Below, piece by piece: positions 1 to 5,234 of a stretch of 7,395 nucleotides of DNA. The translations under genes were made by a program, and so were the position numbers. This DNA is from a bacterium (GTDB taxonomy: Bacteria > UBA9089 > CG2-30-40-21). Numbering within the stretch: the stretch's first letter is position 1; each line of letters begins with the position of its first letter. The stretch lies in NCBI GenBank assembly GCA_018814245.1, contig JAHIZN010000140.1, positions 1 through 7,395 on the forward strand, in the 5' to 3' direction. The notes below the pieces were generated by a model. The model was not told the DNA's origin, did not search any database, and worked only from the letters and a program-made list of their open reading frames with translations.

Positions 1-1
1 C

Positions 2-271
2 GGCACTGCCACTTATGCCGGCACCTCAAGCTATGCGGTGAATGCAGGCACGGCTACCTATGCCGTGAAGGCTGGCACAGCAACGATTGCCGGCACTGCC
101 ACTTATGCCGGCACCTCAAGCTATGCGGTGAATGCAGGCACAGCTACCTATGCCATGAATGCCGGGACAGCTACCTATGCTGGCACTGCCAGTTATGCCG
201 GCACCTCAAGCTATTCGCTGCAAGTAGGCACGACTACTTATGCAGAACAAGCCGGCACAGCCACCTATGCC
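2..271 (+). repeat. Three tandem 90-bp coding units (6+6+9+9 residues)
   Basis: Each 90-bp unit encodes two hexapeptides (GTATYA, GTSSYA) followed by two nonapeptides (VNAGTATYA, VKAGTATIA or variants). Units are 2-91, 92-181 and 182-271. Bases 1-64 and 91-154 are identical except at position 52/142, which points to recent duplication; the third unit is more diverged. The array runs off the left edge and may be longer. Confidence 0.9.
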
Positions 272-2482
272 GAGGATGCAGACTACCTTGGCAGCCTGAC
301 CATCACCGGCAGCGTAACTATTACAGGAACAGTAAGCAATACGGATTCATTGGTAAAAATAACAGCCGGGACAGGTGATGGGCTTCGGATTGAAGCAGGA
401 CATGATGGTGTGAATATTGAACAGGCAGGGTGGAGCGGCATCAATATTGGTACAACCACGATGGATGGTATTGATATCAAAAATGCCGGGGCATTTGGTA
501 TCATGATTTACAATGCAGGGCTGGCTGGAGTTAGCATTCTTGCATCCGCAAAACATGGAGTGGATATTGATAATGCAGGCATGGATGGCATCCATATCAA
601 TACAACAGGGCAAGATGGTATGATGATTAATCAGGCAAATGGGGATGGTGTTCACATTGGTACCGTCACACAGGATGGCATGAAAATAGGATATGCTGGT
701 GCAAATGGCATCAACATTGGCGAAACCACGCAGGCGGGCATAAGGATTGGGCAGGCAGGTACGCATGGCGTGATGATTGATCAGGCAAATGGGGATGGTG
801 TTCACATTGGTACTGCCACACAGGATGGCATGGAAATAGGATATGCAGGTGCAAATGGCATCAACATTGGCGAAACCACACAGGCAGGCATAAGGATTGA
901 ACAGGCAGGTACGCACGGCGTGATGATTAATCAGGCAGGTGGGGATGGCATTCACATTGGTACCGCCACACAGGATGGCATGGAAATAGGATATGCCGGT
1001 GCAAATGGCATCAACATTGGCGAAACTACACAGTCGGGCATAAGGATTGGCTATGCAGGTACGCACGGAGTGATGATTGACCATGCAGAGGGCGATGGGG
1101 TTCATGTGGGCACAGCCACACAGGATGGCATGGAGATTGAATATGCTGGTGCAGATGGGCTGGTGATTAGTCAGGCTGGTGAAAACGGTATTCGTATTGG
1201 TACAACCACGCAGTCTGGCATAAGGATTGGCCATGCAGGTACGCACGGAGTGATGATTGACCATGCAGAGGGCGATGGGGTTCATGTGGGCACAGCTTCA
1301 CAGGATGGCATGGAGATTGAATATGCTGGTGCAAACGGCATCAATATTGGCACATCTGCACAGGCTGGCATAAGGATTGGACAGGCTATGGCAGATGGCG
1401 TGATGATTGATCGTGCAGGCACATCCGGCATAATGATTCGTGAGACAGGCAAGGATGGTATGAGAATTGACTATGCAGGCAAAAACGGCATTTTCATTAA
1501 TACAGTTGCAGGGAATGGCATAGAGATAGCACAGGCAAATAAGAATGGCATAATGATTCACTGTGCAGCTGTAGATGGCATAGAGATTGAAGATGTAACA
1601 AGTGGAAACGGTGTATCGATTCACCAGTCAGGCAAGGACGGCATCCATATTGGCACGGCTTCGCAGAATGGCATGGAAATCGAATATACAGGTGCAAACG
1701 GCATTCGTATTGGTACAGCTGCACAGGATGGAATGCGGATAAGCTCTGCTGGCGGGCAGGGGATCTCTATTGGGACGACTGCTGGTAATGGGATTTATGT
1801 TGGCATGGCGGGAAATAGCATTGCTGGCGGGAGTGTGCTAATAGGCTGTAATAATTCATCCTCGCCAACTATTCATATTACCAATAAAACTGGTGGGGGT
1901 GGACCTTTAATTTGTGGATACGATCCTACTGGGCAAACTACAACATTTATGGTCAATAGTTTGGGAAACCTATGGACACTTGCTACATTGATGACTGATG
2001 GTTCATTATTTGTCAAGGATGCTTCAATCATAAGTGGCAATTTGATTGTCAAGAATGCTTCAATAAATGGCGACTTGGGTGTTACAGGGAAACTGAGTTC
2101 ACTCAACAATTTGAATGTAACCGGCATTATCTCCAATGCTGTAAGTAACGCTGTGGTGGGTACTCAAACATTTTACCCTATCGAATCCCCATGTGTCTGG
2201 TTTGAGGATTTTGGGTGTGGCACACTGACTGATGGCATAGGAACGATTACCCTTGATGAAACATTTCGCAAGACTGTAACCATTGATGATGATTATCCCA
2301 TAATGGTTTTTTTCACCCCAACCTCTGATTGCAGGGGATTGTATGTTGCCGAAAAGCACAGCACCTATTTTGTGGTAAAGGAGCTAACTGCTGGAGGTAC
2401 GAGCAATCCTAACGCCACCTTTGACTATCGAGTAGTAGCAAAGCGGAAGGGATATGCAGAGGTGAGGTTTACCGCCCAGTAG
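2..2482 (+). CDS. Giant repetitive beta-solenoid surface/fibre-like protein, 3' part (5' end outside window)
   Basis: The frame is open from base 2, so the true start lies upstream; 826 residues are visible, ending in TAG at 2480-2482. Order of parts: residues 1-90, three 30-residue units built from GTATYA/GTSSYA hexamers and VNAGTATYA-like nonamers; about 91-125, a linker with LTITG/VTITG repeats; 126-605, 48 tandem decapeptides (xG[IVM]xI, then a small/polar turn such as AGx or TTQ); about 606-730, a region with LIVKNASINGDLGVTG-type repeats resembling tail-fibre linkers; about 735-826, a compact C-terminal domain containing LDETFRKTV, GLYVAEK, GGTSN and FDYRVVAKRKGY. I recognise that last domain as recurring at the C-terminus of large repetitive proteins of uncultured bacteria; its function is unknown to me. 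Regular glycine plus alternating Ile/Val fits a beta-solenoid. A surface, adhesin or fibre role is inference: no signal peptide or anchor is visible because the N-terminus is missing. The stop codon lies inside a REP element. Confidence 0.85.
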   Translation, partial: GTATYAGTSSYAVNAGTATYAVKAGTATIAGTATYAGTSSYAVNAGTATYAMNAGTATYAGTASYAGTSSYSLQVGTTTYAEQAGTATYAEDADYLGSLTITGSVTITGTVSNTDSLVKITAGTGDGLRIEAGHDGVNIEQAGWSGINIGTTTMDGIDIKNAGAFGIMIYNAGLAGVSILASAKHGVDIDNAGMDGIHINTTGQDGMMINQANGDGVHIGTVTQDGMKIGYAGANGINIGETTQAGIRIGQAGTHGVMIDQANGDGVHIGTATQDGMEIGYAGANGINIGETTQAGIRIEQAGTHGVMINQAGGDGIHIGTATQDGMEIGYAGANGINIGETTQSGIRIGYAGTHGVMIDHAEGDGVHVGTATQDGMEIEYAGADGLVISQAGENGIRIGTTTQSGIRIGHAGTHGVMIDHAEGDGVHVGTASQDGMEIEYAGANGINIGTSAQAGIRIGQAMADGVMIDRAGTSGIMIRETGKDGMRIDYAGKNGIFINTVAGNGIEIAQANKNGIMIHCAAVDGIEIEDVTSGNGVSIHQSGKDGIHIGTASQNGMEIEYTGANGIRIGTAAQDGMRISSAGGQGISIGTTAGNGIYVGMAGNSIAGGSVLIGCNNSSSPTIHITNKTGGGGPLICGYDPTGQTTTFMVNSLGNLWTLATLMTDGSLFVKDASIISGNLIVKNASINGDLGVTGKLSSLNNLNVTGIISNAVSNAVVGTQTFYPIESPCVWFEDFGCGTLTDGIGTITLDETFRKTVTIDDDYPIMVFFTPTSDCRGLYVAEKHSTYFVVKELTAGGTSNPNATFDYRVVAKRKGYAEVRFTAQ
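377..1816 (+). repeat. 48-unit decapeptide (30-bp) array encoding a putative beta-solenoid
   Basis: From 377 the protein parses without gaps into 48 units of ten residues with consensus [DNAHS]-G-[IVM]-x-I-x-x-[AT]-x-x. Only the first unit (9 residues) and unit 41 (11 residues, DGIEIEDVTSG, 1574-1606) break the length. Two turn types occur, GTATQ-like and GYAGA/GQAGT-like, arranged as T-A-T-A-A in the central part. The Gly and the two hydrophobic positions are nearly invariant, as expected for stacked strands. Which solenoid fold this is cannot be decided from sequence alone. Confidence 0.9.
644..1093 (+). repeat. Three higher-order 150-bp units inside the decapeptide array
   Basis: Decapeptide units 10-14, 15-19 and 20-24 form three near-identical 50-residue blocks (644-793, 794-943, 944-1093). 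Each begins DGVHIG or DGIHIG and ends HGVMI plus a variable tail. Downstream, units 23-26 (1034-1153) recur almost unchanged as units 29-32 (1214-1333), a 180-bp offset. The array therefore grew by duplicating blocks of five or six decapeptides. Confidence 0.88.
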
Positions 2483-2597
2483 GGGCAGACCTATGTGTCT
2501 GCCCTCTGTGATGTCTGCCCTGATAACGAAATGTTGGACAAACAGGGCAAACACATAGGTTTGCAAATGCAGGGCAAACACATAGGTTTGCCCCTAC
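2479..2597. repeat. REP pair A (BIME-like element with GTAG-footed hairpins)
   Basis: Left hairpin: GTAG at 2479-2482, then arms GGGCAGAC (2483-2490) and GTCTGCCC (2497-2504). Right hairpin, inverted: arms GGGCAAAC (2572-2579) and GTTTGCCC (2586-2593), then CTAC at 2594-2597. A third, truncated copy of the right type lies at 2545-2564. A GTAG directly 5' of a hairpin is the known hallmark of REPs recognised by RAYT transposases. Two inverted REPs around a spacer is the known BIME layout. The left GTAG contains the TAG stop of the upstream gene. Confidence 0.85.
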
Positions 2598-2599
2598 AG

Positions 2600-2863
2600 T
2601 CTATTGTGCAATGGTTCAAAACAATGACAACTAATGAATATATCCGCAATGTAAAACAAGATCATTGGCAACCGTTTAATGGGAAATTATGGCAACGCAA
2701 ATACTATGAACATATTATCCGAAACGAAGATGAATTAAACCGTATCCGTGAATATATTATCAACAATCCTGCCCAATGGGAATTTGATCAGGAAAATCCT
2801 GTGGTGAAAGATAGGAAACAGGAGACCCCATGGCAAAAACAGGGCGAACACATAGGTTCGTAA
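2600..2863 (+). pseudogene. 3' remnant of a REP-associated tyrosine transposase (RAYT, Y1 HUH family)
   Basis: From codon 2600 the translation reads SIVQWFKTMTTNEYI and continues through PFNGKLWQRKYYEHIIRNE, IREYIINNP and the WEFD...ENP end near 2800. These are the characteristic C-terminal blocks of RAYT/TnpA_REP proteins, normally about 150-220 residues long. The N-terminal half with the HUH metal-binding histidines is absent: homology starts 2 nt after a REP foot (CTAC, 2594-2597) and the upstream DNA belongs to another gene. The tyrosine in TTNEYI may be the nucleophile, but this is not certain. After ENP the frame runs into another REP and stops at 2861-2863. The frame is also open upstream through REP DNA to 2495, giving a possible 122-residue translation; without the HUH motif it should be inactive. 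Family assignment is firm by motif; loss of function is inferred. Confidence 0.82.
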
Positions 2864-2894
2864 AAACAGGGCAAACACATAGGTTTGCCCCTAC
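2842..2894. repeat. Truncated REP plus complete REP downstream of the RAYT remnant
   Basis: A truncated hairpin begins GGGCGAAC at 2842 and breaks off after GTTCG at 2860. It is followed by a complete one: GGGCAAAC (2869-2876), GTTTGCCC (2883-2890), then CTAC (2891-2894). Both have the same orientation as the right-hand member of pair A. Confidence 0.85.
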
Positions 2895-2898
2895 AAAT

Positions 2899-3018
2899 GT
2901 GAGGTTTACCCCGTAGGGGCAGACCTATGTGTCTGCCCTCTGTGATGTCTGCCTTGATAACGAAATATTGGACAAACACACATAGGAACACAGGGCGAAC
3001 ACATAGGTTCGCCCCTAC
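2899..3018. repeat. REP pair B, partial duplicate of pair A
   Basis: Left hairpin: GTAG at 2913-2916, arms GGGCAGAC (2917-2924) and GTCTGCCC (2931-2938). Right hairpin: GGGCGAAC (2993-3000), GTTCGCCC (3007-3014), CTAC (3015-3018). Bases 2899-2978 duplicate 2462-2544, with one 3-nt indel and two substitutions (2520/2954 and 2533/2967). The duplicate includes 12 bases (2899-2910) that in the first copy (2462-2473) are coding sequence of the solenoid gene. Confidence 0.87.
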
Positions 3019-3023
3019 GGGAG
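3019..3023 (+). promoter_or_regulatory. Ribosome binding site abutting a REP foot
   Basis: GGGAG at 3019-3023 is 5 nt before the ATG at 3029 and starts immediately after the CTAC foot of REP pair B. It selects 3029 over the upstream in-frame ATG at 2927, which lies inside REP sequence. Confidence 0.65.
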
Positions 3024-3028
3024 TTACC

Positions 3029-3811
3029 ATGTTCAGATTCCTGATAATCATACTAATAATCATCTACCCCCATCTGTCTCAGGCATCTGGCATAGATTGG
3101 TGGGTAGTTGTCCAAACAGGCGGGCTGAATTCATCAGCTAAATATCAGTCATTCGGGCTTGTTGGGCAGCCGATTGGCGGGCTGATACAGAGTGGCAGCT
3201 ATACTACCTTTGTCGGCTATATGCCTGGATATACACCACAAAGCGGCAAGCCTAATCCACTCCTTAATCTTTGTGCAAAAGCTGTTTCCAGCACACAGGT
3301 AAATATTACATGGCAGGATGATTCTATAATAGAGGATGGTTTTGAGCTGGAGAGAATGACAGGGGATGAGGGATTTATTCCACTAACTACGGTTGGCAAA
3401 GATGTGACGGCTTATCAGGATACTAATCATCTCATCTCCAATGCAGCCTATACATATCGATTACGATCCTATAACGAATACGGCACATCCAGTTGGATAA
3501 CAGCTACAGTTACAACCACGCCGGCTGAAAGAAAATTCACCCCATATAATAACCTGTTTTATCCTGACAAACAAGAGACTGTACAGATTAGATATATCAT
3601 GGACAAGCCGGAGCATGTCAATATCAAGATATACACCCTCAGCGGTCGGCTGGTAAAGACCCTGTTGGATGAGGTAAAGCCAGCAGGAGAGCATTGGATA
3701 GATTGGAATGGACAGGATGAAGGCAGTGAAATCCTTGCCTCCGGCACATACATCATTTATTTTAATGCTGGAGATTTTAAGGAATTGAAAAAGGCTGTGA
3801 TTATCAGGTAG
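3029..3811 (+). CDS. Secreted FN3 / FlgD-Ig-like C-terminal domain protein
   Basis: 260 residues. Residues 1-19 form a signal peptide: MFRF, a long Leu/Ile core, and a SQA cleavage site. Residues about 21-68 form a module with GGLNSSAKYQ, GLVGQPIGG and GSYTTFVGYMPGY, a type often seen at the N-terminus of small exported proteins with C-terminal sorting-like domains. Residues about 75-163 are a fibronectin type III-like domain (WQD near 95, GFELER near 104, YTYRLRSYNEYG near 141). Residues about 170-260 match the FlgD-Ig/type IX sorting-domain pattern: NNLFYPDKQETVQIRY, VNIKIYTLSGRLVKTL, AGEHWIDWNGQDE, ILASGTYIIYF and a terminal KKAVIIR. No catalytic motif is visible, so a structural or binding role outside the inner membrane is likely. 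The stop is 6 nt before the ATG at 3818, so coupling with the PorV-like gene is probable. Whether the C-terminal domain is a real secretion signal here is inference. Confidence 0.85.
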   Translation: MFRFLIIILIIIYPHLSQASGIDWWVVVQTGGLNSSAKYQSFGLVGQPIGGLIQSGSYTTFVGYMPGYTPQSGKPNPLLNLCAKAVSSTQVNITWQDDSIIEDGFELERMTGDEGFIPLTTVGKDVTAYQDTNHLISNAAYTYRLRSYNEYGTSSWITATVTTTPAERKFTPYNNLFYPDKQETVQIRYIMDKPEHVNIKIYTLSGRLVKTLLDEVKPAGEHWIDWNGQDEGSEILASGTYIIYFNAGDFKELKKAVIIR

Positions 3812-3816
3812 GGGAA
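3810..3816 (+). promoter_or_regulatory. Strong Shine-Dalgarno overlapping the upstream stop, now separated from the signal peptide
   Basis: AGGGGAA at 3810-3816 overlaps the TAG stop at 3809-3811 and is followed by an ATG at 3818. That ATG leads into 46 in-frame codons made mostly of the 3826-3939 palindromic repeat before the signal peptide begins at 3956. It looks like the ancestral ribosome binding site of the PorV-like gene, displaced by repeat insertion. Whether ribosomes use 3818 or 3956 is undecided. Confidence 0.55.
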
Positions 3817-3825
3817 CATGAAGCA

Positions 3826-3939
3826 TACAACCGCAGAAGCACAAAGACACAGAGATATAAAGGCACATCACAAGGACACAAAAGCACAGCAATTTTCCTT
3901 TTCCCTATGCCTCTGTGCCTCTGTGCCTCTGCGGTTGTA
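3826..3939. repeat. 114-bp palindromic interspersed repeat (CCGCAGAGGCACAGAG type)
   Basis: Arms of 29 bases, 3826-3854 and 3911-3939, are inverted copies with three mismatches (3838/3927, 3844/3921 and 3847/3918 pair A with C). The 56-bp centre is rich in CACA and AAGG motifs. I recognise this type as a common environmental-genome repeat that yields spurious translations such as AEAQRHR and LCLCASVPL. Here it lies between the Shine-Dalgarno at 3810 and the signal peptide at 3956. Confidence 0.8.
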
Positions 3940-3955
3940 TTCTCTTCGCAAGGTC

Positions 3956-4759
3956 ATGGGGAGGACGGCATTCCTGTTTATTTTATTAACCATAACCTCG
4001 CAGGCTTATGCCGAAACAGGAGCCGAGGTACTGAGATTTCCGATTGGGGCAAGGGCAAACGGCATGGCAGGGGCACAGGCAGCTGTTGCCAACGGCATTG
4101 ATGCTATCTGCTGCAACCCTGCCTGTCTGGCAAAATGCTGGTACAGGGAGGCAATCTTTTCCTGCATTGATGGTCCCATGGATACAAGTGTTTCGTCCAT
4201 ACTGTATGGTCAGCCGACACAAAAAGGCTATCTGGCTGGCGGGCTAACCTGCTTAAATGGCGGCAAGTCTCCCATTTACTGGAAGAACGGCACAGTAGAA
4301 GATATTCATTGTCAGAGTGATTGGGTAGCGATAATGGCTTATGGTCACCAAATAACAGAAAATGGCTGCATGGGGTACGGCTTGAAGATAATCACAAGCA
4401 AGCTGGCTGAAAGGGAAACAGCTGTAGGCTGTGGATTAGACATGGGCTGGCTCTACCGAAAGGGAAAATTCAGTGCAGCCATGGCTGTCGCTAATGCAGG
4501 CATAGGGCTCAAGTATCAGAAAAAACGGGATAACCTTCCATTGTGTTTGAGATTTGGCATGGCTGGCGAGGTTTATGCACGAAAAAGCAATAGCCTGCTC
4601 CTGACCGGGGATCTGGTCAAGTACAAAAACGAGGATTTAGGGTTAGTTGCCGGGCTTGAATATAACTATGAAATATATTATTCTTACGCACAGGGCACAA
4701 AACTCCTGACAATGATTATACACTTGGTTTGGGAGGAAGGGTTGGGAGCTGTCAATTAG
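3956..4759 (+). CDS. PorV/PorQ-like outer-membrane beta-barrel protein, frameshifted near the 3' end
   Basis: With ATG 3956 the product is 267 residues. I chose this start because it opens directly on a signal peptide (MGRTAFLFILLTITSQAYA, cleaved near residue 19); its Shine-Dalgarno is weak (AAGG, 2 nt away). The alternative start 3818 has a strong Shine-Dalgarno but adds 46 residues of repeat-derived sequence. The mature N-terminus carries the family signature FPIGARANGMAGA (28-40), VANGIDA (44-50) and NPACLA (54-59), as in PorV/PorQ/UPF0164-like proteins. Alternating-strand segments follow (YGLKIITSKL, GLDMGWLYRKGKFSAAMAV, GLEYNYEI). After GLEYNYEI (233-240) the frame is lost: the last 27 residues do not fit the family, while the fitting C-terminus continues in another frame to 4860. 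The protein is unusually cysteine-rich, with four Cys at 52-61. Probable role: outer-membrane barrel, possibly helping export or attachment of the neighbouring CTD protein; that link is inferred. Confidence 0.8.
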   Translation: MGRTAFLFILLTITSQAYAETGAEVLRFPIGARANGMAGAQAAVANGIDAICCNPACLAKCWYREAIFSCIDGPMDTSVSSILYGQPTQKGYLAGGLTCLNGGKSPIYWKNGTVEDIHCQSDWVAIMAYGHQITENGCMGYGLKIITSKLAERETAVGCGLDMGWLYRKGKFSAAMAVANAGIGLKYQKKRDNLPLCLRFGMAGEVYARKSNSLLLTGDLVKYKNEDLGLVAGLEYNYEIYYSYAQGTKLLTMIIHLVWEEGLGAVN

Positions 4760-4860
4760 ATTATGCCTATTGTCCACTTGAAAATCTGGGGAGTGCCCAT
4801 CGGATAAGCTTAAGGGTGAGGCTGCCTATCACCTCTGGCAGGTCGCAGCTACAAAAATAG
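4678..4860 (+). pseudogene. Frameshifted C-terminal tail of the PorV-like gene
   Basis: Skipping the two bases 4676-4677 after the ATA codon at 4673-4675 restores a frame of 60 codons ending in TAG at 4858-4860. It reads LFLRTGHK, then TLGLGGRVGSCQLDYAY, then NLGSAHRISLRVRLP. This is the usual PorV-family ending (an LRxGYK-like strand, a GLG strand, LDYAY, then HRISL as the final strand). The restored protein would be 300 residues from ATG 3956, a typical family length. The lesion sits in an AT dinucleotide run (4673-4678), consistent with slippage by one TA, or with an assembly error. Confidence 0.8.
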
Positions 4861-4896
4861 ATAATCGTTCAGCCTATGCATCAGAAGCGTAAGAAA

Positions 4897-5046
4897 GGGG
4901 ATACGGAGATATGAGGAGATAGTGCTGATAATAATATAATCAAGGACTTAAAAATGAAGGAAAGCTTGCAATGCCATCATTCCCAAGGGGATAAGTTGTA
5001 TTATCCTCATATCTCTCTAATCCCTATATCTCATTATCTCCTCCCC
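4897..5046. repeat. Imperfect inverted repeat of GGAGATATGAGG type
   Basis: GAGATATGAGGA at 4906-4917 is perfectly complementary to 5004-5015. Both arms extend imperfectly outward to a G-rich left end (4897) and a C-rich right end (5046). A second related motif follows the right arm (5026-5046). The 86 bp between the perfect arms (4918-5003) show no gene. This is probably another short interspersed palindromic repeat; it could also form a weak hairpin downstream of the PorV-like gene. Confidence 0.5.
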
Positions 5047-5047
5047 C

Positions 5048-5194
5048 ACCATCACCAACAATACCATTGATAAAAACACTCAGCATGGTATTGCCTGAAA
5101 CGCTTCCTCATCTTCAAATATTTTCAACAAGATCATTGCTGAAAATGTCACCCCCAGTCCTGATTATTATGGACTACTGTTGTGTCAACCTTAA
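5048..5194 (+). pseudogene. Decayed fragment of a right-handed beta-helix (NosD/PbH1-like) protein
   Basis: Read from 5048, the translation gives TITNNTIDKNTQHGIA, a TGA at 5096-5098, then NASSSSNIFNKIIAENVT, DYYGLLL and a TAA at 5192-5194. The TITNNTI and SSNIFNKI patterns, with Asn at turns and alternating Ile, are typical of PbH1 rungs in NosD-like right-handed beta-helices. There is no start codon, the reading is cut on the left by the GGAGATA-type repeat and on the right by palindromes, and one stop interrupts it. It is short, so family assignment is tentative. Confidence 0.45.
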
Positions 5195-5210
5195 TTTGAC
5201 GCGACAGTAG
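5174..5210. repeat. 15-bp imperfect inverted repeat sharing GTAG with the adjacent palindrome
   Basis: Arms 5174-5188 and 5196-5210 are inverted copies with two mismatches, separated by 7 nt. The right arm ends in GTAG (5207-5210), which is also the foot of the perfect palindrome that follows. Confidence 0.6.
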
Positions 5211-5234
5211 GGGCAATTCATGAATTGCCCCTAC
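5207..5234. repeat. Perfect 28-bp palindrome, REP-like with GTAG/CTAC feet
   Basis: GTAG (5207-5210), ten bases, their exact reverse complement, and CTAC (5231-5234) form a gapless palindrome. The GTAGGGGCA...TGCCCCTAC ends match the outer bases of the REPs at 2479-3018, while the inner stem (AATTCATGAATT) differs. It is therefore probably a member or relative of the same REP class. Confidence 0.75.

Noticed and set aside
347..1285. Long minus-strand open frame (312 residues) opposite the solenoid
   Set aside because: It is an artefact of the 30-bp repeat: a period divisible by three keeps the antisense frame free of stops. The translation (NHHAVRTC-like repeats) mirrors the decapeptides and has no family features or credible start.
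377..1816. CRISPR-like regular 30-bp repeats
   Set aside because: There are no unique spacers. The repeats are contiguous, diverge at third codon positions and encode a conserved decapeptide, so they are coding tandem repeats.
2495..2599. Upstream ATG (2495) as start of an intact 122-residue gene
   Set aside because: The first 35 codons are read through REP hairpins (KHIGLPLQ-type translation), with RAYT homology only from 2600.
2927..3028. Upstream ATG at 2927 for the FN3/FlgD-like gene
   Set aside because: The extension is translated REP sequence; the Shine-Dalgarno and a clean signal peptide support 3029.
5096..5098. In-frame TGA as a sense codon (recoded genetic code)
   Set aside because: The surrounding frame has no start and is only 48 codons long. 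tyrS and pyrE need no TGA readthrough, so decay is the simpler explanation.
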